Made by a program: the position numbers and the translations under genes
Shown: in pieces, positions 1 through 6,247 of the stretch
How positions within the stretch are numbered: position 1 is the stretch's first letter
How the letters are laid out: each line of letters opens with the position of its first letter
Source of the DNA: Candidatus Gottesmanbacteria bacterium CG_4_10_14_0_8_um_filter_37_24
GTDB lineage: Bacteria; Patescibacteriota; Microgenomatia; 2-02-FULL-39-11
Length of the DNA stretch: 7,285 nt
Reading direction: 5' to 3'
NCBI GenBank assembly: GCA_002785215.1
Contig: PFMK01000047.1
Location: 1-7,285, forward strand
Notes under the pieces: model-generated
Database searches by the model: none
What the model was told of the DNA's origin: nothing
What the model saw: only the letters and a program-made list of their open reading frames with translations

Positions 1-911
1 TAGTCCCTTCTTCAAAAAGAGCTTTTGAAATTGATTTTTCCTATGTTCCTATTTTCTCCTATATTCTCATCATTCCGGTATTTGCCGCCCTCACACTTTT
101 TGCCTATTTCTCGGGTAAAGCTTATCTGGCTGAAGCATATTTCAAAAAGTCCCTCGATGCCAAACTGAACAATCAGGGAACCGAGACTTTTAAGTTTGTG
201 AACCTGGCCCTCACCCAAAATCCTTATCTTGACCGCTATCATGTGGCCCTATCTCAAACTGATCTGGCTCTTGTCAAAGCTCTATCGTCTAAAGAAAACC
301 TGTCAGACGAGGACAAACAAAATATCCCCCAACTTATCCAGCAAGCTATAGATGAGGCCAAAAGCGCTACACTTCTGAATAAAACCAACGTCGCCAATTG
401 GGATAACCTTGCCAGGACTTATTCTTCTTTGGTCAATTTCGCCAAAGGCAGTGATAGCTGGACTATCCAAAGTTACCAGCAGAAAATCAACCTTGATCCT
501 TTTTCTCCGGGCAACTATATCGCCCTGGGCGGCGTATATTTAAATTTAGAGAAATGGCAGGAAGCAGAAAACCAGTTCCGTTATGCCCTGAGACTTAAAC
601 CTGACTTCGCCAATGCCCATTATAATCTGGCACTGGCTCTCAAAGAACAAAAAAGATATGAGGAGGCTAAAGAAGAGCTTCTATTGACCAAATCATTTGC
701 CCCGGGGCAGGAAAATCAGGCTATGATAGACGACCTGTTAAATCAAATCGCGAAACTCCTGCCTAAAAACGAACAGATTGACAATACGAATAGTAATAAA
801 ACCTCTAGTACAAAACCGGTATTGGATCTGGATAATAAGCAAGTGGCTACAGCCACCAGTGAAACACTACCGACCAGTCTTCCGACATTTGGCCTTCAGG
901 AACCGCAATAA
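1..911 (+). CDS. TPR-repeat membrane-anchored protein, C-terminal part (5' end outside window)
   Basis: The frame is open from position 3 with no credible start before the first TPR-like segments, so the gene begins upstream; 302 codons are visible, ending in TAA at 909-911. One hydrophobic helix lies at about residues 17-36 (nt 50-110) and may be the last of several membrane spans. It is followed by a helical region. Two clear tetratricopeptide repeats then follow at nt 507-608 and 609-708, with the usual pattern of small and aromatic residues (YIALGGVYLNLEKWQEAENQ; AHYNLALALKEQKRYEEAKE). A weaker repeat lies around nt 384-500. The last 45 or so residues are Asn/Ser/Thr-rich and probably disordered. 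TPRs are protein-interaction scaffolds. Multi-span proteins ending in TPRs are common as O-antigen ligase/polymerase-like proteins in candidate phyla, but the N-terminal half needed to decide is missing. The neighbouring glycosyltransferases agree with a role in surface-polymer assembly, which is inference. Confidence 0.85.
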   Translation, partial: VPSSKRAFEIDFSYVPIFSYILIIPVFAALTLFAYFSGKAYLAEAYFKKSLDAKLNNQGTETFKFVNLALTQNPYLDRYHVALSQTDLALVKALSSKENLSDEDKQNIPQLIQQAIDEAKSATLLNKTNVANWDNLARTYSSLVNFAKGSDSWTIQSYQQKINLDPFSPGNYIALGGVYLNLEKWQEAENQFRYALRLKPDFANAHYNLALALKEQKRYEEAKEELLLTKSFAPGQENQAMIDDLLNQIAKLLPKNEQIDNTNSNKTSSTKPVLDLDNKQVATATSETLPTSLPTFGLQEPQ

Positions 912-990
912 ATTAGTTATTGGTTATTAGTTGATAGTAGATGGTTGATTAGTTAATTGGTTACTTAGTTAGTTGGTAGTTGGTAATTAC
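912..990. repeat. Degenerate G/T-rich heptanucleotide array (left arm)
   Basis: Directly after the stop codon of the TPR gene the + strand becomes rich in G and T, with GTT recurring every 7 nt at 916, 923, 930, 944, 952, 960 and 968, then degenerating. The units resemble GTTATTA and GTTGATA, which is the reverse complement of the consensus of the adjoining array at 991-1118. The two arms could pair into a long imperfect hairpin or cruciform. No coding potential is seen. Confidence 0.7.
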
Positions 991-1118
991 TATTAACCAT
1001 GAACTACGAACCATGAACTACGAACTATTAACTATGAACTAATAACTATTAACGATCTCTACCATAAACTATGAACGATTAACGATCTACTATTAACCAT
1101 GAACTATGAACTATTGAC
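991..1118. repeat. Heptanucleotide tandem array, consensus TATKAAC (18 units)
   Basis: About eighteen consecutive 7-bp units run from 991 to 1118 with consensus TATKAAC; variants include CATGAAC, TACGAAC, GATTAAC and TAATAAC. The phase is kept throughout except for a 9-nt unit at 1054-1062. This is a short tandemly repeated repetitive (STRR) type of array, as known from cyanobacteria. There are no unique spacers, so it is not a CRISPR array. The same units reappear inside the coding region at 3182-3223. Confidence 0.85.
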
Positions 1119-1160
1119 TGTTATGTGTTCCTGAAGGATTTCCTCGGATTAATAAATATG

Positions 1161-1320
1161 AAGCTCCACGGGCTTACGCCCGTGGTATCCTCAAATTCTT
1201 CGGCGAGCGAAATCCGCCGAAGCATTACCCTTCGACAAGCTCAGGATTCGCTCAGGGTATCCGCAATATCGCATTCATCCACGAGTTTACACTCGTGGTT
1301 TTCTGCGAAGGCGGATAAAA
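1161..1320. repeat. REP-like composite palindromic element
   Basis: This is a GC-richer island in AT-rich DNA with four nested palindromes. Hairpin 1, 1166-1185, has stem CCACGGGC, loop TTAC and stem GCCCGTGG. Hairpin 2, 1198-1222, pairs CTTCGGCG with CGCCGAAG. Hairpin 3, 1226-1259, pairs TACCCT with AGGGTA around a segment containing the TTCGACAAGCTCAGG palindrome seen in many bacterial REP families. Hairpin 4, 1279-1298, has stem CCACGAGT, loop TTAC and stem ACTCGTGG. Hairpins 1 and 4 share loop and outer stem but differ at inner stem positions on both sides, so pairing is preserved. REP elements of this kind are usually mobilised by IS200-like REP-associated tyrosine transposases; none is in this window. 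It lies between two convergent genes and could also help end transcription, although no T-tract follows the hairpins. Confidence 0.7.
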
Positions 1321-1332
1321 TATGCAGTTAAT

Positions 1333-2391
1333 TTAACTTTTGAATTTTGACTTTTGAATTTTGAATTTTTTTATCTCAAATATCGACAATGCAGCTCCCG
1401 TTATTATCACCAGATAAAGTAGGATACCTGTAATAAATGACTTTATGGTAAACCAAATCCCCTCCTCCCTCCTGACAAACCTCAAAAATTTCCGTACTCC
1501 CCAAAGATGGATAAGAAAGAATAACCAAAATAGTACTGATAGATAATTTGTAAAGACAGAAATTCTGAAGATTTTACTTACGGTCATTAAAATCACCACT
1601 CCTGCCAGTCCTGCTGCAGAAATAGTAGTTAATGCTTCCTTGCTGGTAGTGGCCACAGGATCGAACTTTTTTCTTTTCCTGTAGATTTTGCTCCAGAAAT
1701 ATGACCGCCAAAAGTATTTCTTGGCTATTTTAGTGAAACCTTCAAATTCATGGTGGACTATAGCCTTGGGATTGAAAACTACGGCATACCGCCTGGCAAT
1801 TCTGTAAGTCAACTCAATATCCTCTACCAGAGCCGACTTATAATCTGTATTAAATCCGCCCAGCCTTAAAAAAAGTTTCCTGTCAATAGCGGCAATCCTG
1901 GTTGAAAAAAGGTAGTAGTAATTTTTGGGATCCCTTTCGTTTATCCAGTAACTCCAGTCCCTCAGCGCTTTGAATTTCGGGAAGAAATTATCTCCTCTCT
2001 GCTTCTTGTCCCATACTCCGGTCAATGCGTACAAATCAGGATCATTACTAAAAGATCTTACTATTTCAAACAATGTATTTTTATATACTAATATATCGGC
2101 ATCCAGGAACAACACGACTTTCCCCTTGGCGAAACTTACCCCGATATTCCTGGCTTTGGCCGGCCCGGAATTATTTTTCAGCTTGATCACTTTTACCCTC
2201 GAAAACCTGTTGTTGCGGCTGGAAATAAATTCCGTTACTTTAAGTACTGTAGCGTCAGTGGAACAATCGTCCACAAAAATAATTTCCATTTGTTTGAAAT
2301 CTACTTTTTGGGAAGAGGAAAGAGAGCGGAGTAATTTCTCCGCTGTATTTTCGGAGTTAAAGGCAGGAATGACTATAGATAGAATAATCAT
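1333..2391 (-). CDS. Family 2 glycosyltransferase with C-terminal membrane helices
   Basis: The 352-residue protein has a full N-terminal GT-A fold of the GT2 family. It opens with the nucleotide-binding strand SIVIPAFNS (residues 5-13), followed by FVDDCSTD (39-46), the SGPAKARNIG segment (75-84) and the metal-binding DAD motif (97-99). The acidic VEDIE (189-193) fits the catalytic-base position of the family. GT2 enzymes move a sugar from a nucleotide-sugar donor to a lipid or glycan acceptor on the cytoplasmic face. Three hydrophobic helices follow at about 262-277, 286-304 and 321-341, so the enzyme is membrane-bound. The last residues, a Lys/Phe-rich tail, are encoded by a 7-bp repeat array that also supplies the TAA stop. 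The ATG is preceded by no Shine-Dalgarno site but by a TATATT-like box 5 nt away. The gene is convergent with the TPR gene and divergent from the first GT-C-like gene. Sugar and acceptor cannot be told. Confidence 0.92.
   Translation of the reverse strand: MIILSIVIPAFNSENTAEKLLRSLSSSQKVDFKQMEIIFVDDCSTDATVLKVTEFISSRNNRFSRVKVIKLKNNSGPAKARNIGVSFAKGKVVLFLDADILVYKNTLFEIVRSFSNDPDLYALTGVWDKKQRGDNFFPKFKALRDWSYWINERDPKNYYYLFSTRIAAIDRKLFLRLGGFNTDYKSALVEDIELTYRIARRYAVVFNPKAIVHHEFEGFTKIAKKYFWRSYFWSKIYRKRKKFDPVATTSKEALTTISAAGLAGVVILMTVSKIFRISVFTNYLSVLFWLFFLIHLWGVRKFLRFVRREEGIWFTIKSFITGILLYLVIITGAALSIFEIKKFKIQKSKFKS
1337..1371. repeat. Heptanucleotide array, consensus MTTTTGA (5 units), at 3' end of the GT2 gene
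   Basis: Five phased 7-bp units, alternating CTTTTGA and ATTTTGA and decaying to ATTTTTT, cover the last codons of the minus-strand GT2 gene. The stop codon at 1333-1335 lies just beyond the array. The repeat accounts for the basic, Phe-containing C-terminal tail of that protein. Confidence 0.75.
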
Positions 2392-2396
2392 TTTAA

Positions 2397-2402
2397 AATA
2401 TA
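2397..2402 (-). promoter_or_regulatory. Possible -10 box of the GT2 gene
   Basis: On the minus strand TATATT (or TTATAT, shifted by one base) ends 5-6 nt before the ATG at 2391. Transcription would start at or next to the start codon, giving a leaderless message. No convincing -35 is seen, and the region is AT-rich, so chance is possible. Confidence 0.3.
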
Positions 2403-2404
2403 AG

Positions 2405-2580
2405 ATTAAATCCGAATATAGAAATTCGAAACAAATTCAAATGATTAAAATCCAAATTCCCAAAACTATTTTTGTCATTTGTGTTATTGTTATTCATTAT
2501 TGTTTCGTATTTCGTGCTTCGTGTTTCGAGTTTACTTTTGTCTTTCGAGATTCGAATTTTTGTCTTAATTGGTGTTTTGG
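2405..2580. repeat. Bipolar heptanucleotide repeat region between divergent genes
   Basis: The left part, about 2405-2466, is A-rich with loose 7-nt periodicity (GAAATTC, ATTCAAA type units). The right part is T-rich with nine phased heptads at 2468-2530; the clearest, 2503-2530, have consensus TTTCGTG. After 2530 the pattern decays but keeps TTTCGAG/TTCGAA fragments to 2556. A-rich left and T-rich right make the region roughly mirror-complementary, so both divergent genes see T-rich DNA upstream on their own coding strand. No small gene is seen here. Confidence 0.65.
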
Positions 2581-2595
2581 ATTTTAGGTTATAAT
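2569..2595 (+). promoter_or_regulatory. Promoter of the first GT-C-like gene, probably leaderless
   Basis: A perfect TATAAT lies at 2590-2595 and the ATG begins at 2602, only 6 nt further on. The expected transcription start therefore falls on the A of the start codon. A weak -35-like TTGGTG sits at 2569-2574 with a short 15-nt spacer. There is no Shine-Dalgarno sequence, which agrees with leaderless translation. This also argues against the upstream TTG at 2569, which would overlap the promoter. Confidence 0.55.
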
Positions 2596-2601
2596 ACCAT
2601 C

Positions 2602-4305
2602 ATGGTCAAGTATAAAGAAATAATCCTCATTCTGATTATGCTTTTTTTCCTCTCTTTCTCCTTCTATCCCACTCTATTTGAACTCGGGAAGGCAAAAGTT
2701 CTTAAAGACACGCGGCGGGAATTTATCCTTGAACATAATTATTATTGGCCTGATTATAACCTCTATCTCTCCAAAGTCAGACAAGGTTATGAAGGCCATC
2801 TGACGGCAGTTGAACGCTATACCGGTGAAGTACATACCGGCTCACTGATACAGGTTTTTTACGTCTTTTTGGGACATCTGGGAGCGATGTTTCATCTTGA
2901 CCCAAACTTCTCTTACCTGCTGGGACGGATAATTTTCTCTCCTCTTCTTATTTTAGTTATCATATTTTTTGTCACCTTTTTTTTCCGATCATTCATATGG
3001 CAAATACTTGGGCTTTTTATTATCCTTACCTCAGGCAGTTTTCCCAGAATTTACACCGACTCACAAGGATCGCATATAGGCAGATTTATGGAATGGTGGT
3101 CAAATATCGACGCACTGCAAAGGATCACTTTTATCCCCCATATCCTTTTTGGGCAGGTCGTCTCTTTTTATCTTCTTTCCCGATTAACCATGAACAAAAA
3201 ACAAATAACTAATCATCAATTACTCTACTATATTCTTCTTGGGAACGCGGTAGGCTTGGTCTTTCCCCCCAGCCTGATCACTTTAAACGGAATAATTGTG
3301 ATAAATATGATCCTGTTAATGGTAAAAAATACTAAATCTGTTTGCCAACAGATGAGATTAAAAATTTTAAATTTTGATTTGTCATTTTGCACTTTTCATT
3401 TTACATTTTGCATTCTTACTCTCCCTTCCCTTATCTATCTTTTCATTACCACCCGGTATGTTCCCTGGTCTTCACTGGTTGAATACCATCGCTCCCATCC
3501 TATGATAATCCCCTTTTGGGAATACATATCGGCAACCGGCCCTGTTTTTTTCCTGGGGCTTCTTGGAGGGATACTTTCTATTTTCCGCCGTGACAGGAAA
3601 TACCAACCCCTTATCTTCTGGCTTATTGCCACTTTTGCTTTTGCTGTCCTTTTTACCCATGTGAAAGAACAAAGCCCTCTTCGGTTTACCCAAACAGGAT
3701 TGTTTATACCATTGGGAATACTCGGAACATATTTCTTCAGGGAAATATACGAATTTCTGAAGGGTTTAGCATTTAATAATCAAATCAAGAAATTTATTGT
3801 TATCTGTTATCTGTTATCTGTTATCTGTTATATTGGCGGAAGCCTTTACATCATGAGAGTCAGCCTGCTGTGGCAAACTGATTTCATCACCCAAAGGGCA
3901 AATGCCAGTCTCCCGACAGTCCCCTATCCACCCCAAACCATGTACCCTCTGGTCGAATGGATGGATGCCATAAGATGGCTTAAGGATAATACCAAGCGTG
4001 AAGAGGTAGTCCTGGCGGAAATCACAGCCGGTAATTATATCCCTGCTTACAGCGGCAATACTGTATACTTTGGCCAATCAAATACGGTAGATTATGAAAA
4101 GAAACAAATTCTGGTCGATAAATTTTTCAAAGGAGAAATGACTAAAAAGGACGCTACAGATTTCCTTGACCAAGGTAGGATCACGTATATTTTCGTCAGT
4201 TTTCAGGAAAGAGAAATGCTGGGAGACAAAAAAATTGAGGAAATCTATCCGTTTCTAAAACAGGTATATTCCAATCCTTCCGTATCCATCCTGAAATATC
4301 GCTAA
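2602..4305 (+). CDS. GT-C-like polytopic membrane protein, paralog 1 (putative membrane glycosyltransferase)
   Basis: The product is 567 residues from the ATG. The first membrane helix is at about 6-26. An outside loop follows with the signature D51-Y-x-x-Y-L-S-x-V-R-Q-G-x-E-G, then many further hydrophobic helices to about residue 425. Other landmarks shared with the paralogs are an IPH motif opening a helix (about 180-182) and GPVFFLGLLGG (about 314-324). A soluble C-terminal domain (about 447-567) contains IPAYSGNTVYFGQS and YPFLKQVYS. An acidic residue in the first outer loop, many helices and a C-terminal outer domain are the layout of GT-C transferases such as the PMT/ArnT and oligosaccharyltransferase groups, which use polyprenyl-phosphate-linked sugars. 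Assignment to that superfamily is by architecture, so substrate is unknown. ATG 2602 was chosen over TTG 2569 because of the TATAAT box. Three 7-bp repeat arrays lie inside the coding region without breaking the frame. Confidence 0.88.
   Translation: MVKYKEIILILIMLFFLSFSFYPTLFELGKAKVLKDTRREFILEHNYYWPDYNLYLSKVRQGYEGHLTAVERYTGEVHTGSLIQVFYVFLGHLGAMFHLDPNFSYLLGRIIFSPLLILVIIFFVTFFFRSFIWQILGLFIILTSGSFPRIYTDSQGSHIGRFMEWWSNIDALQRITFIPHILFGQVVSFYLLSRLTMNKKQITNHQLLYYILLGNAVGLVFPPSLITLNGIIVINMILLMVKNTKSVCQQMRLKILNFDLSFCTFHFTFCILTLPSLIYLFITTRYVPWSSLVEYHRSHPMIIPFWEYISATGPVFFLGLLGGILSIFRRDRKYQPLIFWLIATFAFAVLFTHVKEQSPLRFTQTGLFIPLGILGTYFFREIYEFLKGLAFNNQIKKFIVICYLLSVICYIGGSLYIMRVSLLWQTDFITQRANASLPTVPYPPQTMYPLVEWMDAIRWLKDNTKREEVVLAEITAGNYIPAYSGNTVYFGQSNTVDYEKKQILVDKFFKGEMTKKDATDFLDQGRITYIFVSFQEREMLGDKKIEEIYPFLKQVYSNPSVSILKYR
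3182..3223. repeat. In-gene heptanucleotide array 1 (GATTAAC/CATGAAC family)
   Basis: Six phased 7-bp units start with GATTAAC and CATGAAC, both of which also occur as units of the intergenic array at 991-1118, and end with CAATTAC. They encode the hydrophilic stretch RLTMNKKQITNHQL (about residues 194-207), most likely a loop between membrane helices of paralog 1. Six units are 42 nt, or 14 codons, so the frame is kept. Confidence 0.7.
3369..3417. repeat. In-gene heptanucleotide array 2 (consensus CATTTTG)
   Basis: Seven phased 7-bp units run from 3369 to 3417; the five at 3383-3417 are close to CATTTTG. They encode an aromatic-rich stretch (LSFCTFHFTFCI and flanks, about residues 257-272) at the start of a membrane helix. 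Seven units are 49 nt, so the array is not by itself a whole number of codons. Confidence 0.7.
3799..3833. repeat. In-gene perfect tandem GTTATCT x4 plus one imperfect copy
   Basis: GTTATCT occurs four times without error at 3799-3826 and is followed by GTTATAT. The repeat encodes VICYLLSVICYI (residues 400-411), within the last membrane helix before the C-terminal domain. It is the only perfect multi-copy heptad array in the window, so it is the youngest-looking and the one most open to slippage. A change of one unit shifts the frame and leads to early stops in either shifted frame, at TGA codons roughly 20 to 50 nt downstream. Confidence 0.9.
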
Positions 4306-4415
4306 GATTTCTCGATTATGCAATCCACCCTGATGCATCTCTCCATTCGAAATGACGATACGTAACTCCTTTCTCCTGTTTAATGTTAAACGTTATACAG
4401 TCCTGAAAGGGACAA

Positions 4416-4531
4416 TTTCTGATACCGGACTTATGGCAATAACTGCCGCAATAGATACTACTTGAAACTATGAGAAAGACAAAAGATATTACATCGACTT
4501 GTAGTGTAGAAGAAATTCGTCCCTGAAGGAT
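4416..4531 (+). repeat. Duplicated non-coding element, copy A
   Basis: This copy shares three conserved blocks with copy B at 6470-6587, in the same orientation. Block 1 (24 nt, containing ACCGGACTTATGGCAA) matches at 23 of 24 positions. Block 2 (33 nt, ending ACTTGAAACTATG) matches at 23 of 33. Block 3 (29 nt, containing GAAGAAATT and CCTGAAGGA) matches at 24 of 29. The middle, 30 versus 32 nt, is diverged. Similarity also reaches upstream in a shared AATGACG at 4351-4357 and downstream in GTTTATAT at 4543-4550. Stops interrupt every frame. It sits between two convergent genes and ends at the stop codon of the second GT-C-like gene. Confidence 0.8.
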
Positions 4532-4549
4532 TGCCTGAGTCGGTTTATA

Positions 4550-6235
4550 TCAAATTGATGGAGCCAGAATCGTCAAATTACTGTTCGTATAGACCGGTTT
4601 TAGAAACGGATATCGCTTGTTCCATGAAGCTAAATCATTATCTACAAAAGTGACTACGACATATCCGATATTCTCTTCTATCAGCAGTTTATTTACTTCC
4701 TTCGTGTCTATTTCAAAATTATATATCTTGTTGGCTTTCCTCAGCTTTTCGTCAAAATCCAATGTAAAAATTGATCTGCCGAAATAGACTCGATGGCCGG
4801 AAATTGCGGGAATTGCCAGGCCCAAGGATGATTTTGGCGAGGCAAGTACTACCTTACCGCTTTTATCCTTTTCCAGAGTCTTTATCCCGTCATACATGAT
4901 CTTCGGCATATATTGCAGATAACCTGATTGACGTGGCAGGTCCACTGCCTGCTTCCAATAGATATGGAAGGAGAGGGTATAAAAGAGAAACAATATGCCG
5001 GCAAGCGCATAAAATACTATGCACTTCTTACTGATCATTTTGAATAATTCCACCGTTCCAATCCCGAAAAAGATATATGCTACAGAGGTATTTATACGCA
5101 GATTGTGGATTCCTATTAAACTCAGAATATTGGTACCGGCAATATTGACAGGGATAAGTGAAATAAAAACAGTATAAAAAGAAATAAAGAATAAAAAGAG
5201 CCGGGGAAAAGACAGTTTAGCAAAATATCTGTAGGCCCCCGCTAAACCCAATAGGAATAACGGCCCGAATGACTGTACAAACTGGGCGATCGAAGGATAA
5301 TAATAATGTGTAATGTCCCAATTTCTGACACTTAAATAGGTCGGGCTTGACTGAAAATACTTATTTATCAGATAAGCTATAGGTGCAATAGCCAAAAATA
5401 CGAATAAATAAGGAATAATACGGCTGCTATCAAATAAGTTAAAGGACATTACTCTTTCCCTGTTAGTATTTATGGACACAATGTAAGCACTGATAAAGGC
5501 CAAACTGAAAAGGATCAACTGACTGCTGGCGCAAAAGAACAAAACACACAAAGTAACAAAGAATACACCGTACTTTAACCATATATTTTTTACATTGATT
5601 ATTCTTATCGTCAAAAGAATGCTCAATAAGAAAATCAGTTGTGCAAACTCATGATGAGGGGTACCCATGTTGTACCGGCTGAAGGGTGAACCTTGAGAAA
5701 ACCAATAGTCAAAGGGCAAAACCTCAAATTTCGGAGTAAACTTGATAAGATAAAAACTGCTTGAAAATACAATAAGAAGAAAGGTTATGATCTTTTCCGG
5801 AAATGCTCTATTTTGCATAAGTACAGATACAATCTTATAAGTGAGTATAAAAGTCAGAGACAACAGGATAAAAGAGGCAAACCAATAAGAGTATACAGTT
5901 GAATTATTTGGTAAAATTAGGCTGATTAGACCAATCACTGAATAAGACCACCAGGGTATAAATAGTTTAGATCTGTCATCACTTGTAAATAAATTCTGTA
6001 AGAAGATATTTCCTTCCTGTCCCTGTTTTATGAAAGATAAATATTCATAATAATCCTCATAATAATGACCAACCATCATATTGACTGTATCCTTGGGTTT
6101 ATGAATAATCGTTGATATTACTCCTGAAAGTAGCAATAAGGCATAAGAAACTGAGATCAAACAAACTAACAGTTGATTCCGGTTGTATCGAAAAACTGAA
6201 GATATATTAATTGTATCCAGTAGTTTTTTCTTCAT
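4550..6235 (-). CDS. GT-C-like polytopic membrane protein, paralog 2 (putative membrane glycosyltransferase)
   Basis: The product is 561 residues from ATG 6235 and ends in TGA. The first helix lies at about 22-44. The outer-loop signature is YYED61-Y-Y-E-Y-L-S-x-I-K-Q-G-x-E-G. Further helices include one opened by TPHHEFAQ (about 200), and GPLFLLGLAG recurs near the middle. The C-terminal outer domain has IPAISGHRVYFGRS and YPFLKPVYTNSN, directly comparable with paralog 1. The role inferred is transfer of a lipid-linked sugar outside the membrane; nothing identifies donor or acceptor. An in-frame TTG at 6247 would add four residues; ATG 6235 fits the spacing of the signature in the paralogs better and has AAGGA just upstream, though very close. 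Codon third positions look more A/T-rich than in the other two paralogs. It is transcribed opposite to both neighbours and is flanked by direct copies A and B of a non-coding element. Confidence 0.88.
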   Translation of the reverse strand: MKKKLLDTINISSVFRYNRNQLLVCLISVSYALLLLSGVISTIIHKPKDTVNMMVGHYYEDYYEYLSFIKQGQEGNIFLQNLFTSDDRSKLFIPWWSYSVIGLISLILPNNSTVYSYWFASFILLSLTFILTYKIVSVLMQNRAFPEKIITFLLIVFSSSFYLIKFTPKFEVLPFDYWFSQGSPFSRYNMGTPHHEFAQLIFLLSILLTIRIINVKNIWLKYGVFFVTLCVLFFCASSQLILFSLAFISAYIVSINTNRERVMSFNLFDSSRIIPYLFVFLAIAPIAYLINKYFQSSPTYLSVRNWDITHYYYPSIAQFVQSFGPLFLLGLAGAYRYFAKLSFPRLFLFFISFYTVFISLIPVNIAGTNILSLIGIHNLRINTSVAYIFFGIGTVELFKMISKKCIVFYALAGILFLFYTLSFHIYWKQAVDLPRQSGYLQYMPKIMYDGIKTLEKDKSGKVVLASPKSSLGLAIPAISGHRVYFGRSIFTLDFDEKLRKANKIYNFEIDTKEVNKLLIEENIGYVVVTFVDNDLASWNKRYPFLKPVYTNSNLTILAPSI

Positions 6236-6247
6236 ATTCCTTATCAA

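Noticed and set aside
991..1118. CRISPR array
   Set aside because: Units are 7 bp and contiguous with no unique spacers, and no cas genes are present.
1125..1331. A 68-codon plus-strand open frame
   Set aside because: It runs through the REP-like palindromes; the protein is low-grade Ser/Arg-rich text typical of translated REP DNA, and it starts within a repeat relic.
1970..2587. A 205-codon plus-strand open frame opposite the GT2 gene
   Set aside because: It is antisense to the conserved GT2 catalytic domain and continues into T-rich heptads; no domain is recognisable.
2569..2601. TTG at 2569 as the start of paralog 1
   Set aside because: It lies in the promoter region upstream of the TATAAT box, and the added residues are not part of the paralogs' shared architecture.
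4306..4345. Rho-independent terminator after paralog 1
   Set aside because: Only a 5-bp ATGCA/TGCAT stem with an 11-nt loop and no T-tract is present; too weak to call.
6236..6247. TTG at 6247 as the start of paralog 2
   Set aside because: It is possible as a leaderless start, but ATG 6235 gives a signature position closer to those of the paralogs. It is kept as an alternative in the gene entry.
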